A stretch of DNA of 64,000 nt from CAVONB01 sp963697205 (GTDB taxonomy: Bacteria; Pseudomonadota; Alphaproteobacteria; Rhizobiales; Hyphomicrobiaceae). This document shows, piece after piece, positions 1 through 8,291 of the stretch (position 1 is the stretch's first letter; the number at the start of each line of letters is the position of its first letter). The translations under genes and the position numbers were made by a program. Location: NCBI GenBank assembly GCA_963697205.1, contig CAVONB010000012.1, positions 62,001-126,000 of the forward strand. Direction: 5' to 3'. The notes below the pieces were generated by a model that saw nothing but the letters and a program-made list of their open reading frames with translations, searched no databases and had not been told where the DNA came from.

Positions 1-1263
1 CCGGTGACGGCGCAGGACGTCAAGTGGTCGTTCGATCGCGCCGTATCGCTTGGCGGCTTCCCGACGGTCCAGATGAAGGCGGGAAGCCTGGAGAAGCCCG
101 ACCAATTCGAGGCAGTGGATGCTCAGACTTTCCGCATCAAGTTCATCCGCAAGTCCAAGCTGACGCTGCCTGATCTGGCCGTGCCGGTGCCATTCGTGCT
201 GAGCGCGACAGTCGGCAAGGCCAAGGCGACCGCCAAGGATCCCTGGGCGACCGAGCATTTCCACCGCAACCCGATGGGCTCCGGCGCCTACAAGCTTGAG
301 CGCTGGGACCCCGGTCAGCAGATCGTCTATACCCGCAACGACGATTGGGCCGGCGGCCCAAAGCCGGCGTTCAAGCGCGTCATCGTTCGCGAGATTCCCG
401 CCCAGGCCACCCGTCGCGCTTTGATCGAGCGCGGCGACATCCAGCTCGCTTTCGAAATTCCCGCGAAGGACGCCAAGGAGATCAAGGACAAGGCGACAGC
501 TGTCGTCGCGGGCGCTCCGATCGACAACTGCCTGCAGGTGTTGTGCACGAATTTGATCTTCGAGCCGTTCAAGGACAAGCGCGTGCGCCAGGCGATCGCC
601 TATGCGCTGCCCTACGAGCAGATTTTCCAGCAGGCCGGATACGGTCGCGGCACACCCATGTGGGGTGGAAAATCCGCCGAGCCCGCCGACACCAGCTGGC
701 CACAGCCGTTCCCGTACAGCACCGACTACGACAAGGCCAAGGCGCTGTTGGCCCAGACGCCATACAAGACAGGCTTCGAGGTGCCGCTCGCCTATGATCT
801 TGGGACAGCCGCGTGGAGCGAGCCGGCCGCGCTGTTGATCCAGGAAGGTTTGGCCAAGATCGGAATCAAGACGACGATCGACAAGATCCCTGGCGCGAAC
901 TACCGCACGATGGCGCTCGTCGAGAAGAAGCTGCCGCTGCATCTCGACGGCTTCGGTGGCTGGCTGAACACGCCCGACTATTATTTCTTCTGGGCCTACA
1001 TCAAGGGCAATCTTTTCAATTCATCCAACTACGACGATCCCGAGATGAAGCAGCTCGTCGAGGAGACGCTGCATATCGAGCAGAGTGACCCGGCCTATGC
1101 CCCGAAGATCAAGCGCATGATCGCCAAGGCCTTCGATGACGTCCCGCGCATCCCGCTCTGGCAGCCCTACCTCGACAGCGCGATGCGCAAGGATCTCGAC
1201 GGCTACACGTCCTGGTTCCATCGACAGCCCGACTTCCGCTTCATGAAGCCGAAGCAGGCGTGA
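1..1263 (+). CDS. ABC transporter substrate-binding protein, family 5 (5' end outside window)
   Basis: This is the periplasmic solute-binding protein of a dipeptide/oligopeptide-type ABC importer (SBP_bac_5 family). The open frame runs into the left edge, so the signal peptide and the first residues are missing; about 420 residues remain of a family that is usually 500-550. Family-like segments include HRNPMGSGAYKLERW, the KRVIVREIP strand, and DKRVRQAIAYAL, which resembles the conserved helix near the hinge. It is followed at once by two permeases and a double ATPase, so it supplies their substrate. The substrate cannot be read from sequence. The downstream atzF suggests a nitrogenous compound, which is inference only. 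The family is secure; specificity is unknown. Confidence 0.9.
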   Translation, partial: PVTAQDVKWSFDRAVSLGGFPTVQMKAGSLEKPDQFEAVDAQTFRIKFIRKSKLTLPDLAVPVPFVLSATVGKAKATAKDPWATEHFHRNPMGSGAYKLERWDPGQQIVYTRNDDWAGGPKPAFKRVIVREIPAQATRRALIERGDIQLAFEIPAKDAKEIKDKATAVVAGAPIDNCLQVLCTNLIFEPFKDKRVRQAIAYALPYEQIFQQAGYGRGTPMWGGKSAEPADTSWPQPFPYSTDYDKAKALLAQTPYKTGFEVPLAYDLGTAAWSEPAALLIQEGLAKIGIKTTIDKIPGANYRTMALVEKKLPLHLDGFGGWLNTPDYYFFWAYIKGNLFNSSNYDDPEMKQLVEETLHIEQSDPAYAPKIKRMIAKAFDDVPRIPLWQPYLDSAMRKDLDGYTSWFHRQPDFRFMKPKQA

Positions 1264-2294
1264 GCATGGCGCGCACCGGCAAGCTGCGCGGCATCGGGCA
1301 GCGCCTGCTCCTGGCGCTGCCCGTTGTCGCGGGCATCATCCTGGTCACCTTCCTGTTGACCCGGGCCTTGCCCGGCGACCCGGCGGCATACTTTGCCGGC
1401 CCCGCCGCGGATGCGGATTCGATTGCCGAGATCCGCAAGAGCCTCGGCCTCGATCGCTCTTTGCCCGAGCAGTTTGTGATCTATCTGGGGCAGCTGGCGC
1501 GGGGCGATCTGGGCCAATCGATCTCGACGGGACGGCCGGTGATCGCCGAGCTGATGCAGCGTCTGCCGGCGTCCCTGGAGCTGACGCTCTTTGCCCTTCT
1601 GCTGTCCGTCTCCGTCGCCGTGCCCATGGGTGTTCTGGCGGCGACGAGGCCCGACAGTTGGGTCGACCACCTCTGTCGGTTCCTGACCACCGCGGGCGTC
1701 AGTCTGCCAACCTTCTTCACCGGCCTCGCCCTCGTCTATGTGTTCTACTACTTGCTCGGGCTCGCCCCCGCTCCCATGGGGCGGATCGACATCGCAGTGC
1801 TGTCACCGCCGCATATCACCGGCTTCTTCACGATCGACGCGGTGCTGTCGGGAGACTTCGAAGCCGCCCGCGCAGCTGCTGCGCAACTGGTGCTGCCCGC
1901 AGTCACGCTCGCGCTGTTCACCCTCGCACCGATTGCACGCATGACGCGGGGATCGATGCTTCAGGTGCTCGGCTCCGATTTCGTGCGCACGGCGCGCGCC
2001 GCAGGTCTGTCTCAGCGCACGGTGCTCTTCACCTATGCCTTCCGCAACGCCATGCTGCCCGTCGTCACCACGCTCGGCATGGTGTTCTCCTTCACGCTGG
2101 GCGCCAACGTCCTCGTCGAGAAGGTGTTTGCCTGGCCTGGCATCGGGTCGTACGCCATCGAGGCGCTGGTGGTGTCCGATTACGCCGCCGTACAGGGGTT
2201 CGTCTTGGCCATGGCGCTGCTGTTCGTCGCCCTCAATCTGCTGATCGATGTGATCTATACGCTGGTCGATCCCCGGGTCGGCATGGAGGGCTGA
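1260..2294 (+). CDS. ABC transporter permease, DppB/OppB type
   Basis: Inner-membrane permease of the same importer, 344 residues, the normal length for DppB-type subunits. An N-terminal membrane segment (about residues 12-32) is followed by the periplasmic stretch ending in RALPGDPAAYFAGP, then five more hydrophobic segments. The cytoplasmic coupling helix (EAA loop) is visible around RTARAAGLSQRTVLFTYAFRNAMLPV. A GTG start overlaps the stop of the binding-protein gene by four bases; an ATG two codons on (1266) is an equally good start and no strong ribosome binding site decides between them. Tight overlap implies co-translation with its neighbours. The family call is firm; the transported compound is not known. 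Confidence 0.92.
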   Translation: MSMARTGKLRGIGQRLLLALPVVAGIILVTFLLTRALPGDPAAYFAGPAADADSIAEIRKSLGLDRSLPEQFVIYLGQLARGDLGQSISTGRPVIAELMQRLPASLELTLFALLLSVSVAVPMGVLAATRPDSWVDHLCRFLTTAGVSLPTFFTGLALVYVFYYLLGLAPAPMGRIDIAVLSPPHITGFFTIDAVLSGDFEAARAAAAQLVLPAVTLALFTLAPIARMTRGSMLQVLGSDFVRTARAAGLSQRTVLFTYAFRNAMLPVVTTLGMVFSFTLGANVLVEKVFAWPGIGSYAIEALVVSDYAAVQGFVLAMALLFVALNLLIDVIYTLVDPRVGMEG

Positions 2295-2296
2295 CA

Positions 2297-3217
2297 ATGC
2301 TGGCCGAGAACGACACCGCCCGGGCCGAGGACGCGCGCGCCGTGCCGCGGACCGCGCCCCGCGCCCAAGGGCTGCGCAGCTTGCTGCGCCATGTTCGTCA
2401 TGTGCTGGTGTCCAATCCCGTCACGCTGGTCGCCTTCACGCTGCTACTCGTGATCCTGCTTTCCGCGCTGCTCGGACCGGCACTCGTGCCCTACGACCCG
2501 CTGCAGACCAACGCGGCAAGGCAACTGCAGCCGCCGTCCTGGCAACACTGGTTCGGCACCGATCAGCTGGGCCGCGACGTCTTTTCACGGGTCGTCGTGG
2601 CCACGCGCCTCGACCTGGCGATTTCCGTCGCCGCCGTCGCGATGTCGTTTGCGTTCGGCGCGGCGCTGGGCGCGCTCGCCGGCTATCACGGTGGCTGGAT
2701 CGATGGCGTGGTGGGCCGGCTCTGCGACACCATCATGGCGTTCCCGTTGTTCGTTCTCGCCATGGGGATCGTCGCCGCGCTCGGCAACACCATCGAGAAC
2801 ATCGTCTACGCGACGGCCATCATCAATCTGCCGTTCTATGCGCGCATGGCCCGGGCGGAGGTCAACGTCCGCCGCAACGCGGGGTTCGTGCAGGCCGCGC
2901 GGCTGAGCGGCAACCGTGACTGGCAGATCCTGGCCCTGCAGGTGTTTCCCAACGCACTGCCGCCGATGATGGTCCAGGCGTCGCTCAACATGGGCTGGGC
3001 GATCCTGAACGCGGCCGGCCTGTCGTTCATCGGTCTGGGCGTGCGGCCGCCGACGCCCGAGTGGGGGATCATGGTCGCGGAGGGAGCCAACTATATCGTC
3101 TCCGGCGAGTGGTGGCTGGCGCTCTTTCCAGGCCTGGCATTGATGCTGGCCGTGTTCACGTTCAACCTGCTCGGTGACGGGCTGCGCGACATCGTCGACC
3201 CCGGCCGCCGTACGTGA
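2297..3217 (+). CDS. ABC transporter permease, DppC/OppC type
   Basis: Second inner-membrane permease of the importer, 306 residues. The frame is open for more than 600 bases upstream, but the ATG two bases after the preceding stop is the sensible start because the protein from there matches the DppC layout. It has a cytoplasmic N-terminus, one membrane helix (VAFTLLLVILLSALLGPAL), the conserved HWFGTDQLGRDVFSR segment typical of DppC, then the core helices and an EAA loop around QAARLSGNRDWQILALQVFPNALPP. The C-terminal GLRDIVDPGRR is also typical. It should pair with the upstream DppB-type subunit. Confidence 0.93.
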   Translation: MLAENDTARAEDARAVPRTAPRAQGLRSLLRHVRHVLVSNPVTLVAFTLLLVILLSALLGPALVPYDPLQTNAARQLQPPSWQHWFGTDQLGRDVFSRVVVATRLDLAISVAAVAMSFAFGAALGALAGYHGGWIDGVVGRLCDTIMAFPLFVLAMGIVAALGNTIENIVYATAIINLPFYARMARAEVNVRRNAGFVQAARLSGNRDWQILALQVFPNALPPMMVQASLNMGWAILNAAGLSFIGLGVRPPTPEWGIMVAEGANYIVSGEWWLALFPGLALMLAVFTFNLLGDGLRDIVDPGRRT

Positions 3218-3225
3218 GGCAGAAG

Positions 3226-4937
3226 ATGACGGCATCGAACCTTCTGGAAGTGCGCGAGCTGACCGTCGAGTTCCGGACGCGGCACGGCCGCGTCGAGGCG
3301 GTCCGCAACGTGTCGCTGTCGGTGAAGCCGGGAGAGACGGTCGGCATCGTGGGCGAGTCGGGTTCCGGCAAATCCGTCACGTCCTATGCCGTCATGCGAA
3401 TTCTCGACCGCGCCGGCAGGATTGCCGACGGTTCGATCACGTTTTCCGGGATCGCGCTGCACGACGCGAGCGAGCAGACCATGCGCGATCTGCGCGGGCG
3501 GGAGATCTCCATGATCTTCCAGAACCCGCGTGCCGCACTCAATCCGATCCGTCCGGTCGGCCGCCAGATCGAGGACGTCCTCACTCAGCATGTCCAGGCG
3601 ACGCGGGTCGACGCGAAGGCGAAGGCGATCGAGCTGCTGCAACTCGTGCGCATTGCCGATGCCGAACAACGCTATCACGCCTATCCCTTCGAGTTGTCCG
3701 GCGGGATGTGTCAGCGGATCGTCTTCGCAATGGCGCTGGCCTGCCGGCCGCGTCTGCTCATCGCCGACGAGCCCACGACCGGCCTGGATGTGACGACGCA
3801 GAAGGCGGTCATGGATCTGGTCGTGGACCTTGCGAAGGCGCGCAAGCTCGCCACCATCCTCATCACGCACGACCTCGGCCTGGCCGCGCAATACTGCGAT
3901 CGCATCGTGGTCATGGAGCAGGGCACCGTCGTGGAGATCGCGCCGTCCGAGCGGATCTTCCGGTCGCCGACACATCCCTATACGCAGCGGCTGGTGCTCG
4001 CCACGCCACGCCCGGGCATCTCGGTTCGCGACCTCATGCCGGAGCCCGCAGTCCGCGACGGCGCCGCTGGATCCGCCGTTCATGACGTGCCGGCGGTCAG
4101 CGACACGCAGCCGATCCTCGAGGTCGAAAACCTGGTCAAGGAGTTCCCACGGACCACGGGACCGTCGGCGCTGTTCGCGCGATGGCGCGACGCCGAAGAG
4201 GCCGGCCAGAGCGCCTTCCGCGCCGTGGATGCAATCAGCTTCTCGATTGCCGCCGGCGAGTGCGTGGGGTTGGTCGGCGAAGTCGGGCTGCGGGAAATCG
4301 ACGACATCGTCGATGATCATGCGCCTGATCGATCCCACCTCCGGCGCCATCAGGTTCGCGGGCACCGATATTGCGCAATTTCCGTCGAAGGCGTTCGCCA
4401 CGCATCCGTTGCGTTCGCAGATGCAGATGGTGTTCCAGGATCCCACCGACAGCCTCAATCCGCGCTACACGGCCTTCCGCGCCATCGCCGATCCGCTCTA
4501 CCGGTTGGGTGGCGTCTCGCGTCGCGACGAGGCTCGCGGGCATGTCGAGGCACTGGCGACCAAGGTCGGCCTGCCCGTCGCGCTGCTCGATCGCTATCCC
4601 CATCAGCTGTCGGGCGGGCAGAAGGCGCGTGTCGGCATCGCCCGCGCGATCGCCCTTGAACCCCGGCTCCTGATCCTCGACGAGCCGACGGCCGCCCTCG
4701 ACGTCTCCGTGCAGGCTATCGTCCTCAACCTGCTTGCCGACCTTCGCAGCCGAGCTCGCAATGAGCTACCTGTTCGTCTCTCACGACCTCAACGTGGTCC
4801 GGCTGATTTGTGATCGCGTGATCGTCATGCAGCGCGGTCGCATCGTAGAGCAGGGCCCGGCAGAGGTCGTGATGAGCGCGCCGCGCGAGCCGTACACGCG
4901 GGAGCTGATCGCAGCCGCCCCGCAACCGCCGGTCTGA
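3226..4937 (+). pseudogene. ABC transporter ATP-binding protein, fused double ATPase (DppD-DppF type), broken by two frameshifts
   Basis: Energy-coupling subunit carrying two nucleotide-binding domains in one chain, as in GsiA/YejF-type proteins, about 570 residues when repaired. The first domain is intact, with Walker A GESGSGKS, signature LSGGM and Walker B LLIADEPT. In the second domain an extra A near 4280 converts the Walker A GESGCGKST into a shifted reading. Another extra base near 4745 shifts the end, after which YLFVSHDLNVVRLI resumes. Between the breaks the second LSGGQ and LLILDEPTAALD are perfect. Both breaks are single-base insertions with full conservation around them, so sequencing error is more likely than decay. 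A GTG at 3214 overlaps the permease stop; the ATG at 3226 has GAGG in front of it and is preferred. Confidence 0.85.
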
Positions 4938-4963
4938 GCGGGACCGGCCAGGAGAGGACGACA

Positions 4964-6760
4964 ATGGGCCCGTATCTGACGATCCCGGACCTTGAAGCCG
5001 CCTATGCAGCGGGGGCGACGCCCACCGACGTCGTCGATGGCATTTACGACCGATTGGCGGGCATCGATGATCCCGGCATCTTCGTGACGCTTGTCGATCG
5101 CGAAAAGGCGCATGCCGCTGCGCGGGCACTCTCGTCGCAAGAGCGGCACGCAAGGCCGCTGTGGGGCATTCCCTTCGTCGTCAAGGACAACATCGATGTC
5201 GCCGGCTACCCCACCACTGCGGCGTGCCCGGCATTTGCCTATCACCCTGCCAAGACCGCTTTCGCAGTCCAGCGCCTCATCGATGCCGGCGCGATCCTGA
5301 TCGGCAAGACGAACCTCGACCAGTTCGCCACCGGCCTCGTCGGCGTGCGCACGCCGTTCCCGGTTCCCCGCAATGCCTGCGATCCCGACCTCGTTCCCGG
5401 CGGTTCCTCATCAGGCTCCGCGGTGGCCGTCGCGCACGGATTGGTGCCGATCGCGCTGGGCACGGACACGGCCGGGTCCGGACGCATCCCCGCGGCCTTG
5501 AACAACATCGTGGGCATGAAGCCGAGCCTCGGCCTAGTCTCGACCGCCGGTGTCGTGCCCGCGTGCCGCACGCTCGACTGCGTCTCCGTCTTCGCCTTGA
5601 CCGTTGCGGATGCCTGGCGCGCGATGTCGGTCCTGATCTCCCACGATGCCGACGAGCCCTATGCGCGCTGTGCCGCGCCGCCAGTCCTGAGACGGCCGAC
5701 CACGTTGCGGATCGGCGTGCCCACAGCCGGCACGCGCGAATTTTCTGGCGACATCGATGCTGAGGCCGCCTTCGAGGCCGCCGTCGCAACGGTTCAGGCG
5801 AAAGATGCCGTCGTCGTACCGATCGATCTCACCCCGTTCCTTCACGTCGCCAAGCTGCTGTACGACGGCCCTTGGGTCGCAGAGCGCTACCAGGCCATCC
5901 GCGCCTTCATCGAGACCGCGTCGGAGCGCATGCATCCCGTGACGCGCGCCGTCATCGAACAGGCGCGGCAGCATTCCGCAGCCGATGCGTTCTCAGGTAT
6001 CTATCGGCTGGCGGAGCTGAAGCGCCTCACTGCCCCGGTCTGGCGCGAGATCGACCTCATGCTGGTGCCCTCCATGCCGACGGTCTGCACCCGCGCCGAC
6101 GTGGCGCGCGATCCTGTCGGCGCCAACGCCCGACTCGGGACCTACACCAACTTCGTCAATCTTCTGGATCTGTGCGCTTTGGCCGTCCCCACCCCCGTGC
6201 GACGCGACGGCCGGCCCGCAGGCATCACGCTCATCGCGCCGCGCGAACAAGACGGCCTCCTGGCCTCTGTCGGCAGCGCGTTGCAGGACGTCTGGCGGCT
6301 GCCCGTCGGCGCAACCGGCGAGATCCGCACCGAGCGCCTGTCGCCGCAATCGGCGCCGGAGACCGATCGCATCGAACTCGTCGTGGTTGGCGCGCATATG
6401 ACCGGCCTGCCGCTCAACCACCAACTGACCGAGCGGGGTGCGCGCTTTCTCCGCACCGCCAGCACGACGTCGGGCTATCGGCTGTTTGCGCTGCCCGGTG
6501 GGCCGCCGGAGCGTCCCGGATTGCTGCGCGTCACCGACGGCACTGGCTGTTCGATCGCGGTCGAAGTGTGGACGTTGGACGCGACCGCGTTCGGTGACTT
6601 CGTTTCGATCATTCCCGCACCGCTCGGTATCGCGACGCTGGAGATGTCGGATGGTACGAGCGCAAAGGGTTTCGTGGTCGAGTCCGCTGGAATCGATGGC
6701 GCACGCGACATCTCCGCGTTCGGTGGCTGGCGTAACTTCCTGGCGCGCGACCGGCGCTGA
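4964..6760 (+). CDS. atzF: Allophanate hydrolase, AtzF type
   Basis: Amidase-signature enzyme that hydrolyses allophanate to ammonia and carbon dioxide, the last step of cyanuric acid/biuret and of some urea degradation routes. The 598 residues match the AtzF length. The Ser-cisSer-Lys triad can be placed at Lys74 (VVKDN), Ser148 (PGGSSSGS) and Ser172 (GTDTAGSGR). The C-terminal 130 residues or so, from about ELVVVGAHM, correspond to the separate AtzF C-terminal domain, ending near FGGWRNFL. AGGAGAGG lies a few bases before the ATG. It follows the ABC importer by 26 bp, so probably one operon. No cyanurate or biuret hydrolase and no urea carboxylase is visible here, so the source of allophanate is unknown. 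A strong hairpin follows. Confidence 0.88.
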   Translation: MGPYLTIPDLEAAYAAGATPTDVVDGIYDRLAGIDDPGIFVTLVDREKAHAAARALSSQERHARPLWGIPFVVKDNIDVAGYPTTAACPAFAYHPAKTAFAVQRLIDAGAILIGKTNLDQFATGLVGVRTPFPVPRNACDPDLVPGGSSSGSAVAVAHGLVPIALGTDTAGSGRIPAALNNIVGMKPSLGLVSTAGVVPACRTLDCVSVFALTVADAWRAMSVLISHDADEPYARCAAPPVLRRPTTLRIGVPTAGTREFSGDIDAEAAFEAAVATVQAKDAVVVPIDLTPFLHVAKLLYDGPWVAERYQAIRAFIETASERMHPVTRAVIEQARQHSAADAFSGIYRLAELKRLTAPVWREIDLMLVPSMPTVCTRADVARDPVGANARLGTYTNFVNLLDLCALAVPTPVRRDGRPAGITLIAPREQDGLLASVGSALQDVWRLPVGATGEIRTERLSPQSAPETDRIELVVVGAHMTGLPLNHQLTERGARFLRTASTTSGYRLFALPGGPPERPGLLRVTDGTGCSIAVEVWTLDATAFGDFVSIIPAPLGIATLEMSDGTSAKGFVVESAGIDGARDISAFGGWRNFLARDRR

Positions 6761-6841
6761 CGAGGCCCGTCGCGATCGCTGCTGCGCGGGCTGGGTCAGA
6801 CGAGCCGATGTGCCCCCGTCTGACCGGATCCGGAAAGAATG

Positions 6842-6880
6842 AGGGCCGCGTGCGATCAGCACGCGGCCCTGCCTTTTCTG
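6842..6880. terminator. Bidirectional rho-independent terminator between convergent genes
   Basis: A perfect 12-bp stem, AGGGCCGCGTGC against GCACGCGGCCCT with a five-base loop, followed by TTTT on the plus strand. It sits between atzF and the convergent surface-protein gene and may end both transcripts. Confidence 0.75.
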
Positions 6881-6893
6881 TGTCGAGCAACCT

Positions 6894-8291
6894 TCAGCGC
6901 AAGTTGAGCTTCTGGTTGATCTGGGGCCGCTTGATCGGCTTGGTCTGCGGTTGCACCGGGCGAACGGGCCCCTTCAGCTGCAGCGGCGGGTTCTTGTGGA
7001 TCGCGCGACAGTTGGGCTGTCCCGGCCCGACCGTTCCACGCGGGCAGGGCTTGACGATCTTCCTGCAGTTGGGCTGTCCCGGACCGACCGTGCCGCGCGG
7101 GCAGGGCTTCACGATCGGCTTGCAGTTGGGCTGCCCCGGCCCGACCGTGCCGCGCGGGCAGGGCTTCACGATCGACTTGCAGTTGGGCTGTCCCGGCCCG
7201 ACCGTGCCGCGCGGGCAAGGTAGGACGATCGGCTTGCAGTTGGGCTGTCCCGGCCCGACCGTGCCGCGCGGGCAGGGCTGGACGATCGGCCTGCAGTTGG
7301 GCTGTCCCGGCCCGACCGTGCCGCGCGGGCAAGGTAGGACGATCGGCCTGCAGTTGGGCTGTCCCGGCCCGACCGTGCCGCGCGGGCAAGGTAGGACGAT
7401 CGGCTTGCAGTTGGGCTGTCCCGGTCCGACCGTGCCGCGCGGGCAAGGCACGACGATCGGCTTGCAGTTGGGCTGCCCCGGCCCGACCGTACCACGCGGG
7501 CAGGGCTTCGGTGGTTGCCAGCAATCAGGCCACTTGCCGACCAGCGGCGGTTTGCACTCTTTCGGCGTGTCGGGTACGCACTTGCCGCCGTCACGATGCG
7601 TGCCGCGCGGGCACACGATGCCGGGCCTGCCGCACAGCTTGCGCCGTTCGACGAACCGCAGCGACCAACCTTCCTTACGCAGCCGGTTGAAACTGGAAAC
7701 CGGGACTTCACGCATGCCGGGCGGGCACTCCTTGACGACCGGCGGCGGGATGATCACCGGCGGAATAGTCACCTGTCCGCGGCATTCCCGGCCGTTCCAC
7801 GACTCTCCCGGCGGACAGCACTTGCCGCTGACCGACGTCTTGCTCCAGCCACGCGGGCACTCCGCACCCTTGGGCACGCACTGGCCGTCGTCGTAGATGT
7901 AGCCTGGCGGGCAATCGATCGGCGGGGGCGGCGGCGGCGGATCAGGCTGGCAGTAGTAGTCATCGACGCTTGCCGAAGCATCCGCGGTGTCGTCGGACGC
8001 ATCGGTGTTCTTCGGCGTTCCGCCTGCTGGCTGCGCAATCTCAACCAGGTTCTTCATCTGACACTGGTTTGCCTTAACCACCGACAGCGGGAAGACGGTC
8101 GAGAGATTGAGCGTCACGGATCCTCCGACTGCGATAGCGGCGTTGTTATGCGTGCAAATTGCACCACCGCCACCACCTGCACCGACACAGTTCCACGGTG
8201 CATTCCACGTGGCGCTAGACGGTTCGCCCGGCAGCGTCTCGTTGAGGATGATGTTGCCGTTGAACGGACCAGGGCCGGTATTCTCGACCAC
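6894..8291 (-). CDS. C-terminal part of the large surface protein: last DUF11-like domain, Cys-rich segment and nine 19-residue repeats
   Basis: Continuation of the protein encoded at 8215-11400 after a one-base insertion near 8340. Reading upstream in this frame restores a fourth DUF11-like domain (NSCVHQKNGFKC, then VENTGPGPFNGN), which is why the two should be joined. The frame has an internal ATG at 8291, but this is unlikely to be a true start. Order: domain end; PPPPPPPIDCPPGYIYDDGQ; a Cys-rich stretch of CPPG/CPRG...C units; nine near-identical repeats of CPRGTVGPGQPNC plus a short basic/hydrophobic linker; and a basic, Gln-rich tail. Paired Cys residues (C-x11-C) in each repeat suggest disulphide-stapled loops outside the cytoplasm. 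Function unknown. Confidence 0.8.
   Translation of the reverse strand: MVENTGPGPFNGNIILNETLPGEPSSATWNAPWNCVGAGGGGGAICTHNNAAIAVGGSVTLNLSTVFPLSVVKANQCQMKNLVEIAQPAGGTPKNTDASDDTADASASVDDYYCQPDPPPPPPPIDCPPGYIYDDGQCVPKGAECPRGWSKTSVSGKCCPPGESWNGRECRGQVTIPPVIIPPPVVKECPPGMREVPVSSFNRLRKEGWSLRFVERRKLCGRPGIVCPRGTHRDGGKCVPDTPKECKPPLVGKWPDCWQPPKPCPRGTVGPGQPNCKPIVVPCPRGTVGPGQPNCKPIVLPCPRGTVGPGQPNCRPIVLPCPRGTVGPGQPNCRPIVQPCPRGTVGPGQPNCKPIVLPCPRGTVGPGQPNCKSIVKPCPRGTVGPGQPNCKPIVKPCPRGTVGPGQPNCRKIVKPCPRGTVGPGQPNCRAIHKNPPLQLKGPVRPVQPQTKPIKRPQINQKLNLR
6990..7502 (-). repeat. Nine tandem 57-bp coding repeats
   Basis: Nine in-frame copies of a 57-bp unit encode the 19-residue motif CPRGTVGPGQPNC plus six variable residues (KPIVLP, RPIVQP, KSIVKP and similar). 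The copies are nearly identical at the DNA level, including synonymous positions, which points to recent expansion or ongoing gene conversion. The last unit (CRAIHKN) has diverged at its end. Confidence 0.97.

Noticed and set aside
6990..7502. Regular direct repeats considered as a CRISPR array
   Set aside because: The units are contiguous, 57 bp, in frame and coding, with no unique spacers.
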